DNA of 63,642 nucleotides from Alphaproteobacteria bacterium (GTDB lineage: Bacteria > Pseudomonadota > Alphaproteobacteria > Thalassobaculales > Thalassobaculaceae): the NCBI GenBank assembly GCA_024742605.1, contig JANSYC010000016.1:1-63642 (forward strand), in the 5' to 3' direction. How positions within the stretch are numbered: the stretch's first letter is position 1; each line of letters opens with the position of its first letter. Made by a program: the position numbers and the translations under genes. The notes under the pieces were generated by a model, which was given only the letters and a program-made list of their open reading frames with translations, was not told where the DNA came from and made no database searches. This document shows, one piece after another, positions 19,356-28,957 of this stretch.

Positions 19356-19809
19356 CGCCGCCGGTCTGAATGGTCTCGACGAAGTTCTCGAAGTCCTTCG
19401 CCTCACGGAAGTTCTTATAGACCGAGGCGAACCGCACATAGGCCACCTGGTCCACATTGCCGAGCGCGTCCATCACCATCTCCCCGATAACGCTGGACGG
19501 AATCTCGGTCTCTCCCATGCTCTCAAGCCGACGCACGATCGCCGTGACCAGACGCTCGATCCGCTCAGGGTCAATCGGCCGCTTGCGCAGCGCGATCTGG
19601 ATGGAGCGCGCCAGCTTGTCGCGATCGAATGGAATCCGTTTGCCGGTTTTCTTGAGAACCGTCAGTTCCCGGAGCTGAACGCGTTCAAACGTTGTGAAGC
19701 GGGCCGCACAGGCCGGACAGAAACGCCGACGCCGGATCGCGGTGTTGTCCTCCGTAGGGCGCGAATCCTTCACCTGAGTGTCGTCATTTCCACAAAACGG
19801 ACAGCGCAT
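19333..19809 (-). CDS. nrdR: transcriptional repressor NrdR
   Basis: Zinc-ribbon plus ATP-cone regulator that represses ribonucleotide reductase genes according to dATP/ATP. The N-terminal ribbon has M-R-C-P-F-C-G with Cys3/Cys6 and C-P-A-C with Cys31/Cys34; the ATP-cone spans about 49-139 ([15 protein letters not shown]). Length 158 aa is standard. The glyA-nrdR-ribD order is common in alphaproteobacteria. Confidence 0.97.
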   Translation of the reverse strand: MRCPFCGNDDTQVKDSRPTEDNTAIRRRRFCPACAARFTTFERVQLRELTVLKKTGKRIPFDRDKLARSIQIALRKRPIDPERIERLVTAIVRRLESMGETEIPSSVIGEMVMDALGNVDQVAYVRFASVYKNFREAKDFENFVETIQTGGDADDLQD

Positions 19810-19858
19810 GCCCCTACCCTTTCTTCACGTTCATATCGGCCCCAACCGGGCCGCCGTC

Positions 19859-21178
19859 TCAGTCGGCCCGATAGATCGGGAACCGGCCGCAGAGCGCCTC
19901 GACCCGTTCACGGACCGCAGTCTCGACCTGCGCGTCGCCGTCCGGATTGCGTTCCAGAGCATCCAGCACGTCGCCGATCAGCTCTCCGACCAGCTGGAAC
20001 TCCTCGACACCGAAACCGCGGGTCGTTCCAGCAGGCGTGCCCAGACGTACGCCTGAGGTGACCGTCGGTTTCTCAGGATCGTTCGGCACTCCGTTTTTGT
20101 TACACGTGATTCCGGCCCGATGCAGGGCGACCTCCGTCTGGTTACCCTTCAAACCCTTCGGCCGCAAATCGACCAGCATCACATGGCTGTCGGTGCCGCC
20201 AGAGACGATGTCGACCCCGCGCCTGATCAGCGTCTCGGCCAAGACCTTGGCGTTCGCGACCACCGCCTGGGCATAGTCCTTAAACTCCGGGCGCAGCGCC
20301 TCACCGAACGCGACCGCCTTGGCGGCAATCACGTGCATCAACGGCCCGCCCTGAAGGCCCGGGAAGACGGCCGAGTTGAACTTCTTGCCCAGATCGGGGT
20401 CGTTGGACAGAATCATGCCACCGCGCGGTCCGCGGAGCGTCTTGTGGGTCGTCGTGGTCACCACGTGGGCATGCGGCAGCGGTGTCGGATAGGCTCCGCC
20501 GGCCACAAGGCCCGCGAAATGCGCCATATCGACCATGAAGAACGCACCGACCTTATCCGCGATCGCCCGAAACCGTGCAAAATCGATCTCACGCGGATAG
20601 GCCGAGCCCCCGGTGATGATCAGCTTCGGTTGATGTTCGACGGCCAGACGCTCGACCTCGTCATAGTCGATCCGCGCATCGTCGGCCTTCACCCCATACG
20701 CAACAGGATTGAACCATTTGCCGGAGAGGTTCGGCTTGGCGCCATGGGTCAGGTGACCGCCGGCGTCGAGCGACAGGCCGAGGAAGGTATCCCCAGGCTT
20801 CAGCAGCGCAAGGAACACCGCCTGATTGGCCTGGGCGCCCGAATGGGGCTGTACGTTCGCGTAGTTGCAGTCAAACAGCTTGCACGCCCGTTCGATCGCG
20901 AGCGTTTCCGCCACATCGACCCACTCACAACCGCCATAGTAGCGGCGGCCTGGATACCCTTCGGCATATTTGTTGGTCAGCACCGACCCCTGAGCTTCAA
21001 GAACCGCGCGAGACACGATGTTCTCGGACGCGATAAGCTCAATCTGCTCCCGCTGGCGGCCCATCTCGCCGGCAACCGCCGCCATCAGTTCGGGATCGGA
21101 TTGGGCCAAAGTGGTTCCGAAGAAGCCGACCGCATCGGTGTGCGAGGATACGGCATGGAGTGGGGTGGCAGTGCTCAT
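19859..21178 (-). CDS. glyA: serine hydroxymethyltransferase
   Basis: PLP enzyme that converts serine and tetrahydrofolate to glycine and 5,10-methylene-THF. Hallmarks: [10 protein letters not shown] (47-56), [13 protein letters not shown] (71-83), and PLP Lys246 in [13 protein letters not shown]. The start is ATG 21178, six bases after GAGGTG; in-frame ATGs at 21187 and 21184 lie on top of the ribosome site. 439 aa. It is followed by nrdR after 49 bases and preceded by rpiB. Confidence 0.97.
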   Translation of the reverse strand: MSTATPLHAVSSHTDAVGFFGTTLAQSDPELMAAVAGEMGRQREQIELIASENIVSRAVLEAQGSVLTNKYAEGYPGRRYYGGCEWVDVAETLAIERACKLFDCNYANVQPHSGAQANQAVFLALLKPGDTFLGLSLDAGGHLTHGAKPNLSGKWFNPVAYGVKADDARIDYDEVERLAVEHQPKLIITGGSAYPREIDFARFRAIADKVGAFFMVDMAHFAGLVAGGAYPTPLPHAHVVTTTTHKTLRGPRGGMILSNDPDLGKKFNSAVFPGLQGGPLMHVIAAKAVAFGEALRPEFKDYAQAVVANAKVLAETLIRRGVDIVSGGTDSHVMLVDLRPKGLKGNQTEVALHRAGITCNKNGVPNDPEKPTVTSGVRLGTPAGTTRGFGVEEFQLVGELIGDVLDALERNPDGDAQVETAVRERVEALCGRFPIYRAD

Positions 21179-21230
21179 TCTCATCACCTCATCTGGTGTG
21201 TGATCAACTCGGCGCGCTCTGTTTGAGAAG

Positions 21231-21674
21231 TCAAACCGGCGGCGCCCCTAACTTTCTGACCCGACCCGCATGCCTGTCGCCGCCGAACGGCGTTTCCAGA
21301 AATGCGGTCAGACATTGTTTAGCAACCTCGGTGCCGATCAGCCGGGCGCCGAGAGCCATGACATTTGCGTCGTTATGCTCGCGCGCCAACCGTGCCGTCG
21401 TCACATCGTGACAAAGCGCCGCCCTTATATTCGGATTGCGATTGGCCGCAATACTGATCCCGATACCGGTTCCGCAAACCAGAACACCACATTCGGCCTT
21501 GTTCGAAGATATCGCATCCGCCATCGCATAGCCGAAATCAGGATAGTCGACCGACTCCGTGGACTCGGTTCCAAGGTCGAGAATTTGGTACCCGTCCTCC
21601 AAAATCACGGACTTCAAGAGCGACTTCAACTCGAAGCCAGCGTGATCGGACGCGATTGCGATCGTCTTTACCAT
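21231..21674 (-). CDS. rpiB: ribose-5-phosphate isomerase B
   Basis: Interconverts ribulose 5-phosphate and ribose 5-phosphate; its substrate is also the precursor used by RibBX downstream. The 147-aa protein has the N-terminal [11 protein letters not shown], catalytic Cys in [15 protein letters not shown], and [17 protein letters not shown]. Start ATG 21674. It is the first gene of the minus-strand run with a 52-base gap to glyA. Confidence 0.95.
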   Translation of the reverse strand: MVKTIAIASDHAGFELKSLLKSVILEDGYQILDLGTESTESVDYPDFGYAMADAISSNKAECGVLVCGTGIGISIAANRNPNIRAALCHDVTTARLAREHNDANVMALGARLIGTEVAKQCLTAFLETPFGGDRHAGRVRKLGAPPV

Positions 21675-22074
21675 CTGATGATCATCATCCTTGTAAAATC
21701 ACCCAAGATTTCTAATTCCCCCCGAGTCGGAGGCTCACGTGATTACACCGAGATCGGGTTTTCTTTGGTGGATGTCGAAATTTCAGTTGCCGATCCGACC
21801 CTGCGAGTCGGTTTCTATATACGCGCAATGCTCTTAGACCGCCATATATTGTGTCTCCTTGGTACGAGAAAATAGCCTTCTTGCGTAATGCCGGTTTCCT
21901 TTTCCGAATACCATTTCGGTGCATTTGTATCAGGACGATAATTATACTCGACCCTATCAAACTTTTTCAAAGCCTCTCGAATAAAACGAAACGCAACATA
22001 AGAAAATGGATTGACTTGTGGTGAATCGTATGCGATCTACAGATAAAATTTCCTTCACATGACTGAGCGTTTCG
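21675..22074. other. AT-rich divergent intergenic region between rpiB and mucR
   Basis: About 400 bases noticeably richer in A and T than the flanking genes, with no convincing gene. A weak open frame on the minus strand (21712-21960) has no ribosome site or recognisable motif. The region should hold the rpiB and mucR promoters; T-rich, AT-rich stretches such as those here are typical targets of MucR/Ros proteins, so autoregulation is plausible but not shown. Confidence 0.5.
22011..22040 (+). promoter_or_regulatory. weak sigma-70-like promoter candidate for mucR
   Basis: TTGACT at 22011-22016 is a good -35 hexamer. The downstream -10 is not clean: GATCTA sits at 17-base spacing and TCTACA two bases further. 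It is 35-60 bases before the mucR start. Tentative. Confidence 0.3.
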
Positions 22075-22518
22075 ATGACCGAAGAAAATCAGAAAGACGA
22101 CATGAGCAATTCGATGCTCGTAGATATGACCACAAAAGTGGTCGCTGCATATGTTGGAAATAACTCTGTCGCATCAAGCCAAATTACCGAAGTCATCCAT
22201 GTTGTTTATGCTGCGTTGACTGACCTTTCGAACCACGAAGACGAGGTTGATCCAGAGCCTCAGAAACCTGCGGTTTCGATCCGGAAATCTATCACGCCCG
22301 ACTACATCATTTGTTTGGAAGACGGCAAACAGTTGAAGATGTTGAAGCGTCATTTGCGGACCACTTATGGTCTCAGCCCGGAAGAGTATCGTGTGAAATG
22401 GGGGCTCTCCGCTGATTATCCTATGGTCGCTCCAAATTACGCCAAGCAGCGATCCGAGTTCGCCAAAAAGATCGGGTTGGGCAAACAGAACACACGCCGG
22501 AACGGGCGTAGGAAATAG
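22075..22518 (+). CDS. MucR/Ros-family transcriptional regulator
   Basis: DNA-binding regulator of the alphaproteobacterial Ros/MucR group, 147 aa. N-terminal helices (residues ~12-52) mediate oligomerisation; the DNA-binding region at ~72-135 includes I-C-L-E-D-G-K-Q-L-K-M-L-K-R-H-L and S-P-E-E-Y-R-V-K-W-G-L, ending in a basic tail. Aligned with Ros, the zinc ligands would be Cys80, Asp83, His93 and Tyr98: two of four classical ligands are changed, as in family members reported to fold without zinc. The gene and its flanks are AT-rich compared with neighbours. Start ATG 22075; ATG 22102 is an alternative. Confidence 0.88.
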   Translation: MTEENQKDDMSNSMLVDMTTKVVAAYVGNNSVASSQITEVIHVVYAALTDLSNHEDEVDPEPQKPAVSIRKSITPDYIICLEDGKQLKMLKRHLRTTYGLSPEEYRVKWGLSADYPMVAPNYAKQRSEFAKKIGLGKQNTRRNGRRK

Positions 22519-22592
22519 ACTTGGATCGTATTCTTAGAGTGCTGATAAATCGTATTCCGGCATAGCACTCGAGATGAACAGTTGATTTTTTG

Positions 22593-22624
22593 AAGGCGGT
22601 TGTCAGGGACGGCCGCCTTTTTCC
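22593..22624 (+). terminator. intrinsic terminator downstream of mucR
   Basis: AAGGCGG (22593-22599) pairs with CCGCCTT (22613-22619), followed on the plus strand by a T run. It lies 75 bases after the mucR stop and overlaps the 3' end of the convergent small gene at 22603-22815. Confidence 0.55.
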
Positions 22625-22815
22625 TTGTTCTTTTGCTGAACGTATCGGAGTTTCTTGACGGCGGTTTGTTTCAGGGACATCTCCCCCCGCGCAGGATCAC
22701 CGACAATCGACACCTCATCACCCGTACTGGGATCGATGGCGCTGACCTTTACATACGCTCCTCGTCGGATGAACTCTATGATCACGCGGTCGTCATTGGC
22801 TGGAGCCATGGCCAT
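22603..22815 (-). CDS. small conserved alphaproteobacterial protein (DUF6898-like), function unknown
   Basis: Seventy-residue protein: V-I-I-E-F-I-R-R-G-A-Y-V-K-V-S-A-I-D-P near the start, G-D-E-V-S-I-V-G-D-P in the middle and a basic tail (K-K-L-R-Y-V-Q-Q-K-N-K-E-K). It resembles small proteins I recall as DUF6898 in Rhodospirillales; this was not searched. GAGGAGAG before the ATG at 22815 is a good ribosome site. It converges on mucR. No known role. Confidence 0.65.
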   Translation of the reverse strand: MAMAPANDDRVIIEFIRRGAYVKVSAIDPSTGDEVSIVGDPARGEMSLKQTAVKKLRYVQQKNKEKGGRP

Positions 22816-23082
22816 CTTCTCTCCTCAGAGACGGAACGGTCAGCAACAAGTCACCCAATGCCACGTAGCGCGGTCAAGATCTTGCGACCTTAGTCGTATT
22901 CTTAAGGTATTGACCCAGCCTTAGCATCGGTATCTGGCAGCGGCCCGTGCAGTTGTTAGGATACACTTGTTCGACACTTCAGCACTGAAAATATACCCAC
23001 CGAGGCACCGAAACACTTATCGACTTGACGCTCCCGGGGGTCATCTGAGCCGGTGAACAAACCAGCCAAGGACACTTGCTAC
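22816..23082. other. intergenic region without recognised gene
   Basis: No open frame with coding character, RNA gene or repeat was recognised here; it should contain the promoter of the small gene on the minus strand. Confidence 0.5.
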
Positions 23083-23114
23083 AAAAAACCCGCCGCCCAA
23101 TAGGGGCAGCGGGC
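23083..23114 (-). terminator. intrinsic terminator of the gabD-like gene
   Basis: GC-rich imperfect stem (arms at 23089-23098 and 23103-23112) followed on the minus strand by six T residues, starting about 25 bases after the dehydrogenase stop. Confidence 0.75.
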
Positions 23115-23139
23115 TTCTTCCAGAGGTTGCCTGAAGAGA

Positions 23140-24618
23140 TCAGGTCGTGCCCAAGCCACCCAGCAGGATGTACTTGAGCTCGACGAACTCCTCGGCGCCG
23201 TATTTCGAGCCTTCTCGGCCCAGGCCGCTTTCCTTCATGCCGCCGAACGGCGCGACTTCGGTGGAAAGCACGCCTTCGTTGACCGCGACCATGCCGTATT
23301 CCAGCGCCTCGGCGACCCGCCAGACCCGACCGAGGTCGTTGGCATAAAAGTAAGCTGCCAGACCGTACTCGGTGTCGTTGGCCATCTTGACGACTTCATC
23401 CTCGTCCTTGAACCGGAACAGCGGCGCGACCGGCCCGAAAGTCTCTTCCTTGAAGACCCGCATGCTGGTGGTCGCTCCGGTCAACACGGTGGGGGCGTAC
23501 CAGTTGTCCCCCATCGCGGGTAACCGCTCACCGCCGACCACCAGTTTGGCGCCCTGTGCGATGGCGTCATCAACATGCTCCGAAACCTTGTCGACCGCCC
23601 GCCCCATGATCAGCGGGCCGAGGGTGACGCCATCATCGAAGCCATTGCCCTGTTTCATCTTGCCGACGGCTTCGCCCAGGCGTTTGGCGAACTCGTCATA
23701 AATGCCATCCTGTACGAAGATCCGGTTGGCGCAGACGCAGGTCTGGCCGGTATTGCGGAACTTGCAGATGATGGCGCCCTGAACGGCAGCCTCGATATCG
23801 GCATCGTCGAAGATGATCAGCGGGGCGTTTCCGCCCAACTCCAGGCTGACCTTCTTCACGGTGCCGGCCGCCTGGCGCATCAACTGCTTGCCGACCGCTG
23901 TGGAACCGGTGAAACCGATCTTGCGGACGATCGGGTTCTCGGTCAGTTCAAGACCGATTTCCTGAGCATTCGAGCCGACCACGATGTTGAATACCCCCTT
24001 CGGCATTCCGGCCCGCTCCGCCAGTTCCGCCAGTGCAAGCGCCGAATACGGGGTCGCCTCGGACGGCTTGATCACGACCGGACACCCGACCGCGAGCGCG
24101 GGCGAGCATTTCCGCGTGATCATGGCGTTCGGGAAGTTCCACGGCGTGATGGCCCCAACAACGCCGATCGCCTGCTTGATCACCATGATACGCTTTCCGG
24201 CCGCATGGTGCGGAATGATGTCGCCGTAGACCCTTTTGGCCTCCTCGGAATACCACTCGATGAACGACGCGCCGTAGGCGATCTCGCCGCGGGATTCCGC
24301 CAGCGGCTTACCCTGCTCCGCGGTCATCAGGATCGCCAGATCCTCCTGGTTCGCCATGATGAGTTCGAACCACTTGCGCAGGATTGCCCCACGCTCCTTG
24401 CCGGTCTTCGACCGCCAGGCGGGCCAGGCGGCGTTTGCGGCTTCGATCGCGCGCTTGGTCTCGGCCTTGCCCATGTCGGGAATGGTACCGATGATTTTGC
24501 CGTTCGCCGGATCGTCGACATCGACGGTTTTGCCGCTGTCGGCATCGGCCCACGCCCCGTCGATGTAACCCTGCATGCGCAGCAGCGACGGGTCCTTGAG
24601 ACGGCTTTTGAGATCCAT
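23140..24618 (-). CDS. gabD: NAD(P)-dependent succinate-semialdehyde dehydrogenase-type aldehyde dehydrogenase
   Basis: Aldehyde dehydrogenase superfamily, 492 aa, closest by pattern to GabD, which oxidises succinate semialdehyde to succinate in GABA degradation. Features: T-P-W-N-F-P-N-A-M-I-T-R-K (cofactor domain), F-T-G-S-T-A-V-G-K, general-base Glu in L-E-L-G-G-N-A-P, nucleophile Cys in N-T-G-Q-T-C-V-C-A-N-R (next Cys two residues on, as in redox-switched SSADH), and the C-terminal P-F-G-G-M-K-E-S-G-L-G-R-E-G-S. The start at 24618 follows GGGAGG; an open frame runs 57 bases further upstream. No gabT is adjacent, so substrate assignment rests on motifs only. Confidence 0.88.
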   Translation of the reverse strand: MDLKSRLKDPSLLRMQGYIDGAWADADSGKTVDVDDPANGKIIGTIPDMGKAETKRAIEAANAAWPAWRSKTGKERGAILRKWFELIMANQEDLAILMTAEQGKPLAESRGEIAYGASFIEWYSEEAKRVYGDIIPHHAAGKRIMVIKQAIGVVGAITPWNFPNAMITRKCSPALAVGCPVVIKPSEATPYSALALAELAERAGMPKGVFNIVVGSNAQEIGLELTENPIVRKIGFTGSTAVGKQLMRQAAGTVKKVSLELGGNAPLIIFDDADIEAAVQGAIICKFRNTGQTCVCANRIFVQDGIYDEFAKRLGEAVGKMKQGNGFDDGVTLGPLIMGRAVDKVSEHVDDAIAQGAKLVVGGERLPAMGDNWYAPTVLTGATTSMRVFKEETFGPVAPLFRFKDEDEVVKMANDTEYGLAAYFYANDLGRVWRVAEALEYGMVAVNEGVLSTEVAPFGGMKESGLGREGSKYGAEEFVELKYILLGGLGTT

Positions 24619-24890
24619 GAAGTCCTCCCATTGAAGATGCGCCCGTTGAGCCGGTTCAATAGCGACCCGGTCCAAGGCTTGAACGCACTATAAAGTCGGT
24701 GTCTCGCTTTGGAAGAGACCAAAGCGGATGTGTGTGCCGATGGCCGCAGAACGGCTCAGCACACCTAAGCCTACATCCTACATAGGAACGCCTGTCCGGT
24801 TTCGCGAGAGGGGAACGGTCACGGCAAGGTCCGACAGCGAGGCGTCAGACTCCAACGAGCGATATCAGGCCAACGTCTTGAGACATGACG

Positions 24891-25745
24891 TCACCCAACG
24901 ACTTGAGGAAAGTCGGCCCGGCTGTTGAGGAAGGTCGCGATCCTCTGAAGAACCGGGCGCGCCATCAGAATGCGGGCATGGCCATACCGGTCCGTGATCT
25001 CGATTTCGAGTCCCAGGCACGCCGCCCGAATGCGTTTCGCATCCGAGACGGGAACCTCCTCGTCCCGCTTGTCGCGGAGCACGAGCCAGTGACCGGGCGC
25101 AGATCCGGCCAGGCGGGCCAGGTCGATATCCTCGGCCCGATAGCCGTGGTCCTCCCAGAGCACTTGATGAAGACCGTCCAGATGGCCTTCCGGCAGCGCG
25201 TTCTGCCGGAGGAACCGCTCGGTCATGGTCCGCAGCGACGCCGGGGCCGAGACCGTCACCAGAGCATCGGTCTCGATCGGTTGACCGCGGACCGGCCCCT
25301 TGCAGGTCGCCAGGTATGCGGCCGTGCCTCCGAAGGAATGTCCGATCACCGCGAGAGGTGCCCCCTCCGTCAGCATGTCGGCGACGGCACGCGCTGCCCG
25401 CACGGTCCGGGGCAACGTGTTGATGTTCCCCGGCGACCGTCCATGTGCAGTAAGATCGAAGGCCACACAGCGTAGCCCGGTCGCCTCCAGCGTCTTGATC
25501 AGCGCGCTCATATGCGTCGCCCGACTCCCCCAGCCGTGGATCAGCAGAACCGATGGCACGTCCCCAGGTCCCCAGGCATAGGCCTGAACGAGAACCTCAT
25601 CATCAGGAACCGGGACGAGGTGGAGATCAGCCCGCTCGATCAGTGTCAGATCGGCCGCGGTCTCGAGCGGAGGCGGCGGGGTGCAGAACCGCTCGAACAG
25701 GACCCGGTCCGCCTCGGAGACCGTAACCGGATGCACCGGGCTCAT
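24891..25745 (-). CDS. alpha/beta hydrolase
   Basis: A 284-aa serine hydrolase: oxyanion segment L-L-I-H-G-W-G-S-R, D-L-T-A-H-G-R-S-P-G, nucleophile elbow G-H-S-F-G-G, acid region R-D-K-R-D-E-E-V-P and the catalytic His in Y-G-H-A-R-I-L. The pattern suits an esterase/lipase-like enzyme, substrate unknown. Start ATG 25745 overlaps the glmS stop by four bases (ATGA), implying coupling with glmS; the much longer open frame upstream is glmS read in another frame. Confidence 0.87.
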   Translation of the reverse strand: MSPVHPVTVSEADRVLFERFCTPPPPLETAADLTLIERADLHLVPVPDDEVLVQAYAWGPGDVPSVLLIHGWGSRATHMSALIKTLEATGLRCVAFDLTAHGRSPGNINTLPRTVRAARAVADMLTEGAPLAVIGHSFGGTAAYLATCKGPVRGQPIETDALVTVSAPASLRTMTERFLRQNALPEGHLDGLHQVLWEDHGYRAEDIDLARLAGSAPGHWLVLRDKRDEEVPVSDAKRIRAACLGLEIEITDRYGHARILMARPVLQRIATFLNSRADFPQVVG

Positions 25746-27565
25746 TCTACCGTGACGCTTTTCGCAAGATTGCGCGGCTGGTCCGCGTCTGTGCCCTTCT
25801 CGACCGCCGTCAGATAAGCCAGAAGCTGCACATGAACCGCCTGCAGGATGGGGGTCAGCATCGGGTCGACCGTTGGCAGAACGAGGACATGATCCCCGTC
25901 CACCGCCAGCCTCCCGGCACCCTCCGCATCCGTGATCAGGACCATCCGGCCGCCTCTTGCCCGCGCTTCGGCCAGGTTTGAGACGGTCTTCTCGAACCAT
26001 GGACCGGATGGGGCAAGTCCAATCACCGGGACCGCTTCGTCGATCAGCGCAATCGGGCCGTGCTTCATCTCCCCCGCCGCATAGCCCTCGGCATGGATAT
26101 AGGTGATCTCCTTGAGCTTGAGCGCGCCCTCAAGGGCCATGGGATAGCTGAGACCGCGGCCGAGATAGAGCACGTCCCGCGCCCGCGCCAGCATATGCGT
26201 GACCGGAGCGAAGGCCTGCTGATCCGATACCGCTTCCGCAACCCGTGCCGGGAGCGCGGACAAGGCCGCGATCAACTCCAAAGCCCGCGCCTCCGCCAGA
26301 TGTTCCCGGGCCCGCCCGAGCGCGATCGCCAGTCCAAGAAAGGCGGTCAGCTGCGCGGTAAAAGTCTTGGTCGCGGCAACTCCGAATTCCGGCCCCGCCC
26401 GGGTCAGCAGCACCCCATCGGACTCCCTTGCGATCGTGCTCTCGGGCACATTCACCAGCCCCAAAATCCGCTGCCCTGCCGCCCGGCCGCGCCGCATGGC
26501 CATCAAGGTATCCAGGCTTTCGCCGGACTGGGACACCGCGATCACCACGCCACCCTCTGGCAGCACGACGTCACGGTCCCGAAATTCAGACGCGACCTCC
26601 ACCTCGCAGCCGATCCCGGCCAGAGATTCGAACCAGTACCGCGCCACCAGGCTGGCGTAATAACTGGTGCCGGCAGCCACGATGGTGATCTTGCTCACCT
26701 GGTCCGCTTGCTCCATTGGCGGAGGCAGAGTCGACGCGCCGGTGCCGGGATCGATCACCGCATGCAGGGTATGGGCGATCGCGTCCGGCTGATCGAAGAT
26801 CTCCTTCTCCATGAAGTGCCTGTAGTTGCCCTTGCCGATCAAAGCGCCGGAAACCGTGCTGATCGACATCGCTCGTTCCACCGGCTGTCCGGTCTCGTCG
26901 AACAGGCTGGCGCCGGCGCGCCGCACCACCGCCCAGTCACCGTCTTCCAGATAGATTATCCGCCGTGTCAAAGGAGCCAGCGCCATGGCGTCGGAGCCGA
27001 TAAAGGCCTCTCCCTCCCCCAAGCCTATCGCCAAGGGCGAAGCCCGACGCGCGGCGAGAAGGAGATCCTCCTCGCCCTCGATCAGGATCACCAGCGCGAA
27101 AGCACCCCGCAGGCGCGGCATGGTTTCCGCCATCGCCTGCTCGGCCGTTCGCCCCGTTTCCAGGGCCAGATCGATCAGATGGGCGACCGCTTCGGTGTCG
27201 GTGTCGCTGGTGAAGACCCGCCCATTGGCGATCAGCTCCGCCCGCAAGGCGGCGAAGTTCTCGATGATCCCATTGTGGACCACCGCCACCCGTCCGGCAC
27301 GGTGCGGGTGCGCGTTCTTCAGGGTCGGAGGTCCGTGAGTCGCCCAACGGGTATGTCCGATCCCGCTGGCGCCCGAGAGCGGCTCCCGTTCCAGCAGATC
27401 CGACAGGGCGGAGAGCTTGCCGGGCGCCCGACGGATCGCCATGTGCCCTTCGGTCAGCGTCGCAAGTCCGGCGCTGTCATAGCCGCGATATTCAAGACGC
27501 CGCAGCGCCTCCATCATCAAAGGTGCCACCGGTCGGTTGGCCAGGGCGCCGACAATTCCGCACAT
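25742..27565 (-). CDS. glmS: glutamine-fructose-6-phosphate aminotransferase (isomerizing)
   Basis: First step of UDP-GlcNAc synthesis: makes glucosamine 6-phosphate from fructose 6-phosphate and glutamine. Begins M-C-G-I-V-G-A-L with the amidotransferase nucleophile Cys2; then H-T-R-W-A-T-H-G and H-N-G-I-I-E-N. Two SIS isomerase domains follow (S-Q-S-G-E-S-L-D-T-L; L-G-R-G-L-S-Y-P-M-A-L-E-G-A-L-K-L-K-E) and the C-terminus ends A-K-S-V-T-V-E. 607 aa, full length. It lies 15 bases downstream of glmU. No glmS ribozyme is expected or seen. Confidence 0.97.
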   Translation of the reverse strand: MCGIVGALANRPVAPLMMEALRRLEYRGYDSAGLATLTEGHMAIRRAPGKLSALSDLLEREPLSGASGIGHTRWATHGPPTLKNAHPHRAGRVAVVHNGIIENFAALRAELIANGRVFTSDTDTEAVAHLIDLALETGRTAEQAMAETMPRLRGAFALVILIEGEEDLLLAARRASPLAIGLGEGEAFIGSDAMALAPLTRRIIYLEDGDWAVVRRAGASLFDETGQPVERAMSISTVSGALIGKGNYRHFMEKEIFDQPDAIAHTLHAVIDPGTGASTLPPPMEQADQVSKITIVAAGTSYYASLVARYWFESLAGIGCEVEVASEFRDRDVVLPEGGVVIAVSQSGESLDTLMAMRRGRAAGQRILGLVNVPESTIARESDGVLLTRAGPEFGVAATKTFTAQLTAFLGLAIALGRAREHLAEARALELIAALSALPARVAEAVSDQQAFAPVTHMLARARDVLYLGRGLSYPMALEGALKLKEITYIHAEGYAAGEMKHGPIALIDEAVPVIGLAPSGPWFEKTVSNLAEARARGGRMVLITDAEGAGRLAVDGDHVLVLPTVDPMLTPILQAVHVQLLAYLTAVEKGTDADQPRNLAKSVTVE

Positions 27566-27580
27566 GAAATCTGCCCCTGG

Positions 27581-28957
27581 TCAGGTCTTGGAGGATTTGT
27601 CCGCTTTGGCTTTCGCGGCCTTGCTCCGGAATCGGCTCGCCCCCGCTGGAATGACCCGGGTCTCCGACCGCTCTAACGCGATCGCATCTGCAGGGACGTC
27701 CTTCGTGATGGTGCTGCCGGCGCCGGTAATCGCACCGTCGCCGATCGCCACCGGTGCGACCAAAGCGGTGTTCGAACCGATGAAGGCCCCGGCGCCGATC
27801 ACCGTCTGGTGCTTGTTGAAGCCATCGTAGTTGCACGTGATGGTGCCGGCACCGACATTGGCCTTGGCTCCAACGGAGGCATCGCCGATATAGCTGAGAT
27901 GGTTGATTTTTGCGCCTGGCGCGACCTCGGCATTCTTGATCTCGACATAGTTCCCGATATGGGCGTCAGCTCCGATCTTCGCCCCCGGCCGTAAGCGCGC
28001 AAACGGCCCGATCTGCGCGCCGATTTCGACAGATGCGCCTTCCAGATGACAAAAGCTGCGGATCTCAACCCCGTCCGCGACGCTCACACCCGGCGCGAAC
28101 ACCACATGGGGATGCACCACCACGTCCCGGCCCAGTCGGGTATCGTGCGACAGAAAGATCGTGTCGGCGCCGATCAGCGTCGCCCCGGCGTCCATCGCCG
28201 CCGCCCGAAGCCGGTTCTGCATGGCATCCTCTGCGCGAGCCAGTCCGGCCCGGCTGTCCACGCCCATGGTCTCGATCTCCTGACAGGTCACCACGCGGCA
28301 GGTCCGCCCCGCCGCAACGGCAATCCCCACGAGATCCGTAAGGTAAAACTCCTGTTTCGCGTTGGCATTGCCGATCCGGTCCAACAGATCCATCGCCACA
28401 CGACCATCGATCGCCATCATGCCGCCGTTGCAGAGACCGATCGCCCGCTCCGCCTCATTCGCGTCGCGAGCCTCGACGATGCGCTCCAATCCGCCGTCGG
28501 ACGTCGTCACGAGACGACCGTAGAGCGCGGCATCAACCGGCTCAAAGCCAAGTATCACCGCCGCTGGATCATCCGCGGCCTCTCGGGTCTCCACCAGTCG
28601 GCTCAGGGTCTCGGTCGTGATCAGTGGGGTATCGCCGTAGAGAACCAGGACCGTGCCGCCGCTCTTCGCCAGTGGCGCGATCGCCTCGCGTGCAGCCTTC
28701 ACCGCATGTCCGGTTCCCTGTGCAGTCTCCTGAATCGCGGTTTCCGCGACATCCGATACGGCCTTGCGGACATCGTCCTGGCCGGGCGAGACAACGACGA
28801 TGGTCCGATCCGGCCCAAGCGGCGCGACGGCATCCAGCGACCAGCGGATCATAGGTTTTCCGGCCACCCGGTGCAGGACCTTGGGCAAATTCGATTTCAT
28901 CCGTGTACCGAGTCCGGCGGCAAGGATGACAATGACGAGCGGCGAGGAACGGGTCAT
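27581..28957 (-). CDS. glmU: bifunctional UDP-N-acetylglucosamine pyrophosphorylase / glucosamine-1-phosphate N-acetyltransferase
   Basis: Makes UDP-GlcNAc for peptidoglycan and lipopolysaccharide. N-terminal nucleotidyltransferase: V-I-L-A-A-G-L-G-T-R-M-K-S and P-K-V-L-H (about 8-27), Q-G-T-G-H-A, Y-G-D-T-P-L. C-terminal left-handed beta helix of hexapeptide repeats (from about residue 255) with R-P-G-A and the acetyl-CoA site N-V-G-A-G-T-I-T-C-N-Y-D-G. Basic, Lys/Ala-rich tail. The start at 28957 is set by the conserved N-terminus; an open frame extends 72 bases upstream. 458 aa. Operon glmU-glmS-hydrolase. Confidence 0.97.
   Translation of the reverse strand: MTRSSPLVIVILAAGLGTRMKSNLPKVLHRVAGKPMIRWSLDAVAPLGPDRTIVVVSPGQDDVRKAVSDVAETAIQETAQGTGHAVKAAREAIAPLAKSGGTVLVLYGDTPLITTETLSRLVETREAADDPAAVILGFEPVDAALYGRLVTTSDGGLERIVEARDANEAERAIGLCNGGMMAIDGRVAMDLLDRIGNANAKQEFYLTDLVGIAVAAGRTCRVVTCQEIETMGVDSRAGLARAEDAMQNRLRAAAMDAGATLIGADTIFLSHDTRLGRDVVVHPHVVFAPGVSVADGVEIRSFCHLEGASVEIGAQIGPFARLRPGAKIGADAHIGNYVEIKNAEVAPGAKINHLSYIGDASVGAKANVGAGTITCNYDGFNKHQTVIGAGAFIGSNTALVAPVAIGDGAITGAGSTITKDVPADAIALERSETRVIPAGASRFRSKAAKAKADKSSKT

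Noticed and set aside
19300-19860. FMN riboswitch before ribD
   Set aside because: ribD overlaps nrdR; no conserved RFN-type stem set was seen there or before rpiB.
21712-21960. 82-codon open frame on the minus strand before rpiB
   Set aside because: No ribosome site, no motif, skewed basic composition in an AT-rich regulatory region.
25742-27565. glmS ribozyme or riboswitch
   Set aside because: Only 15 bases separate glmU and glmS, too short for the ribozyme, which is typical of Firmicutes.
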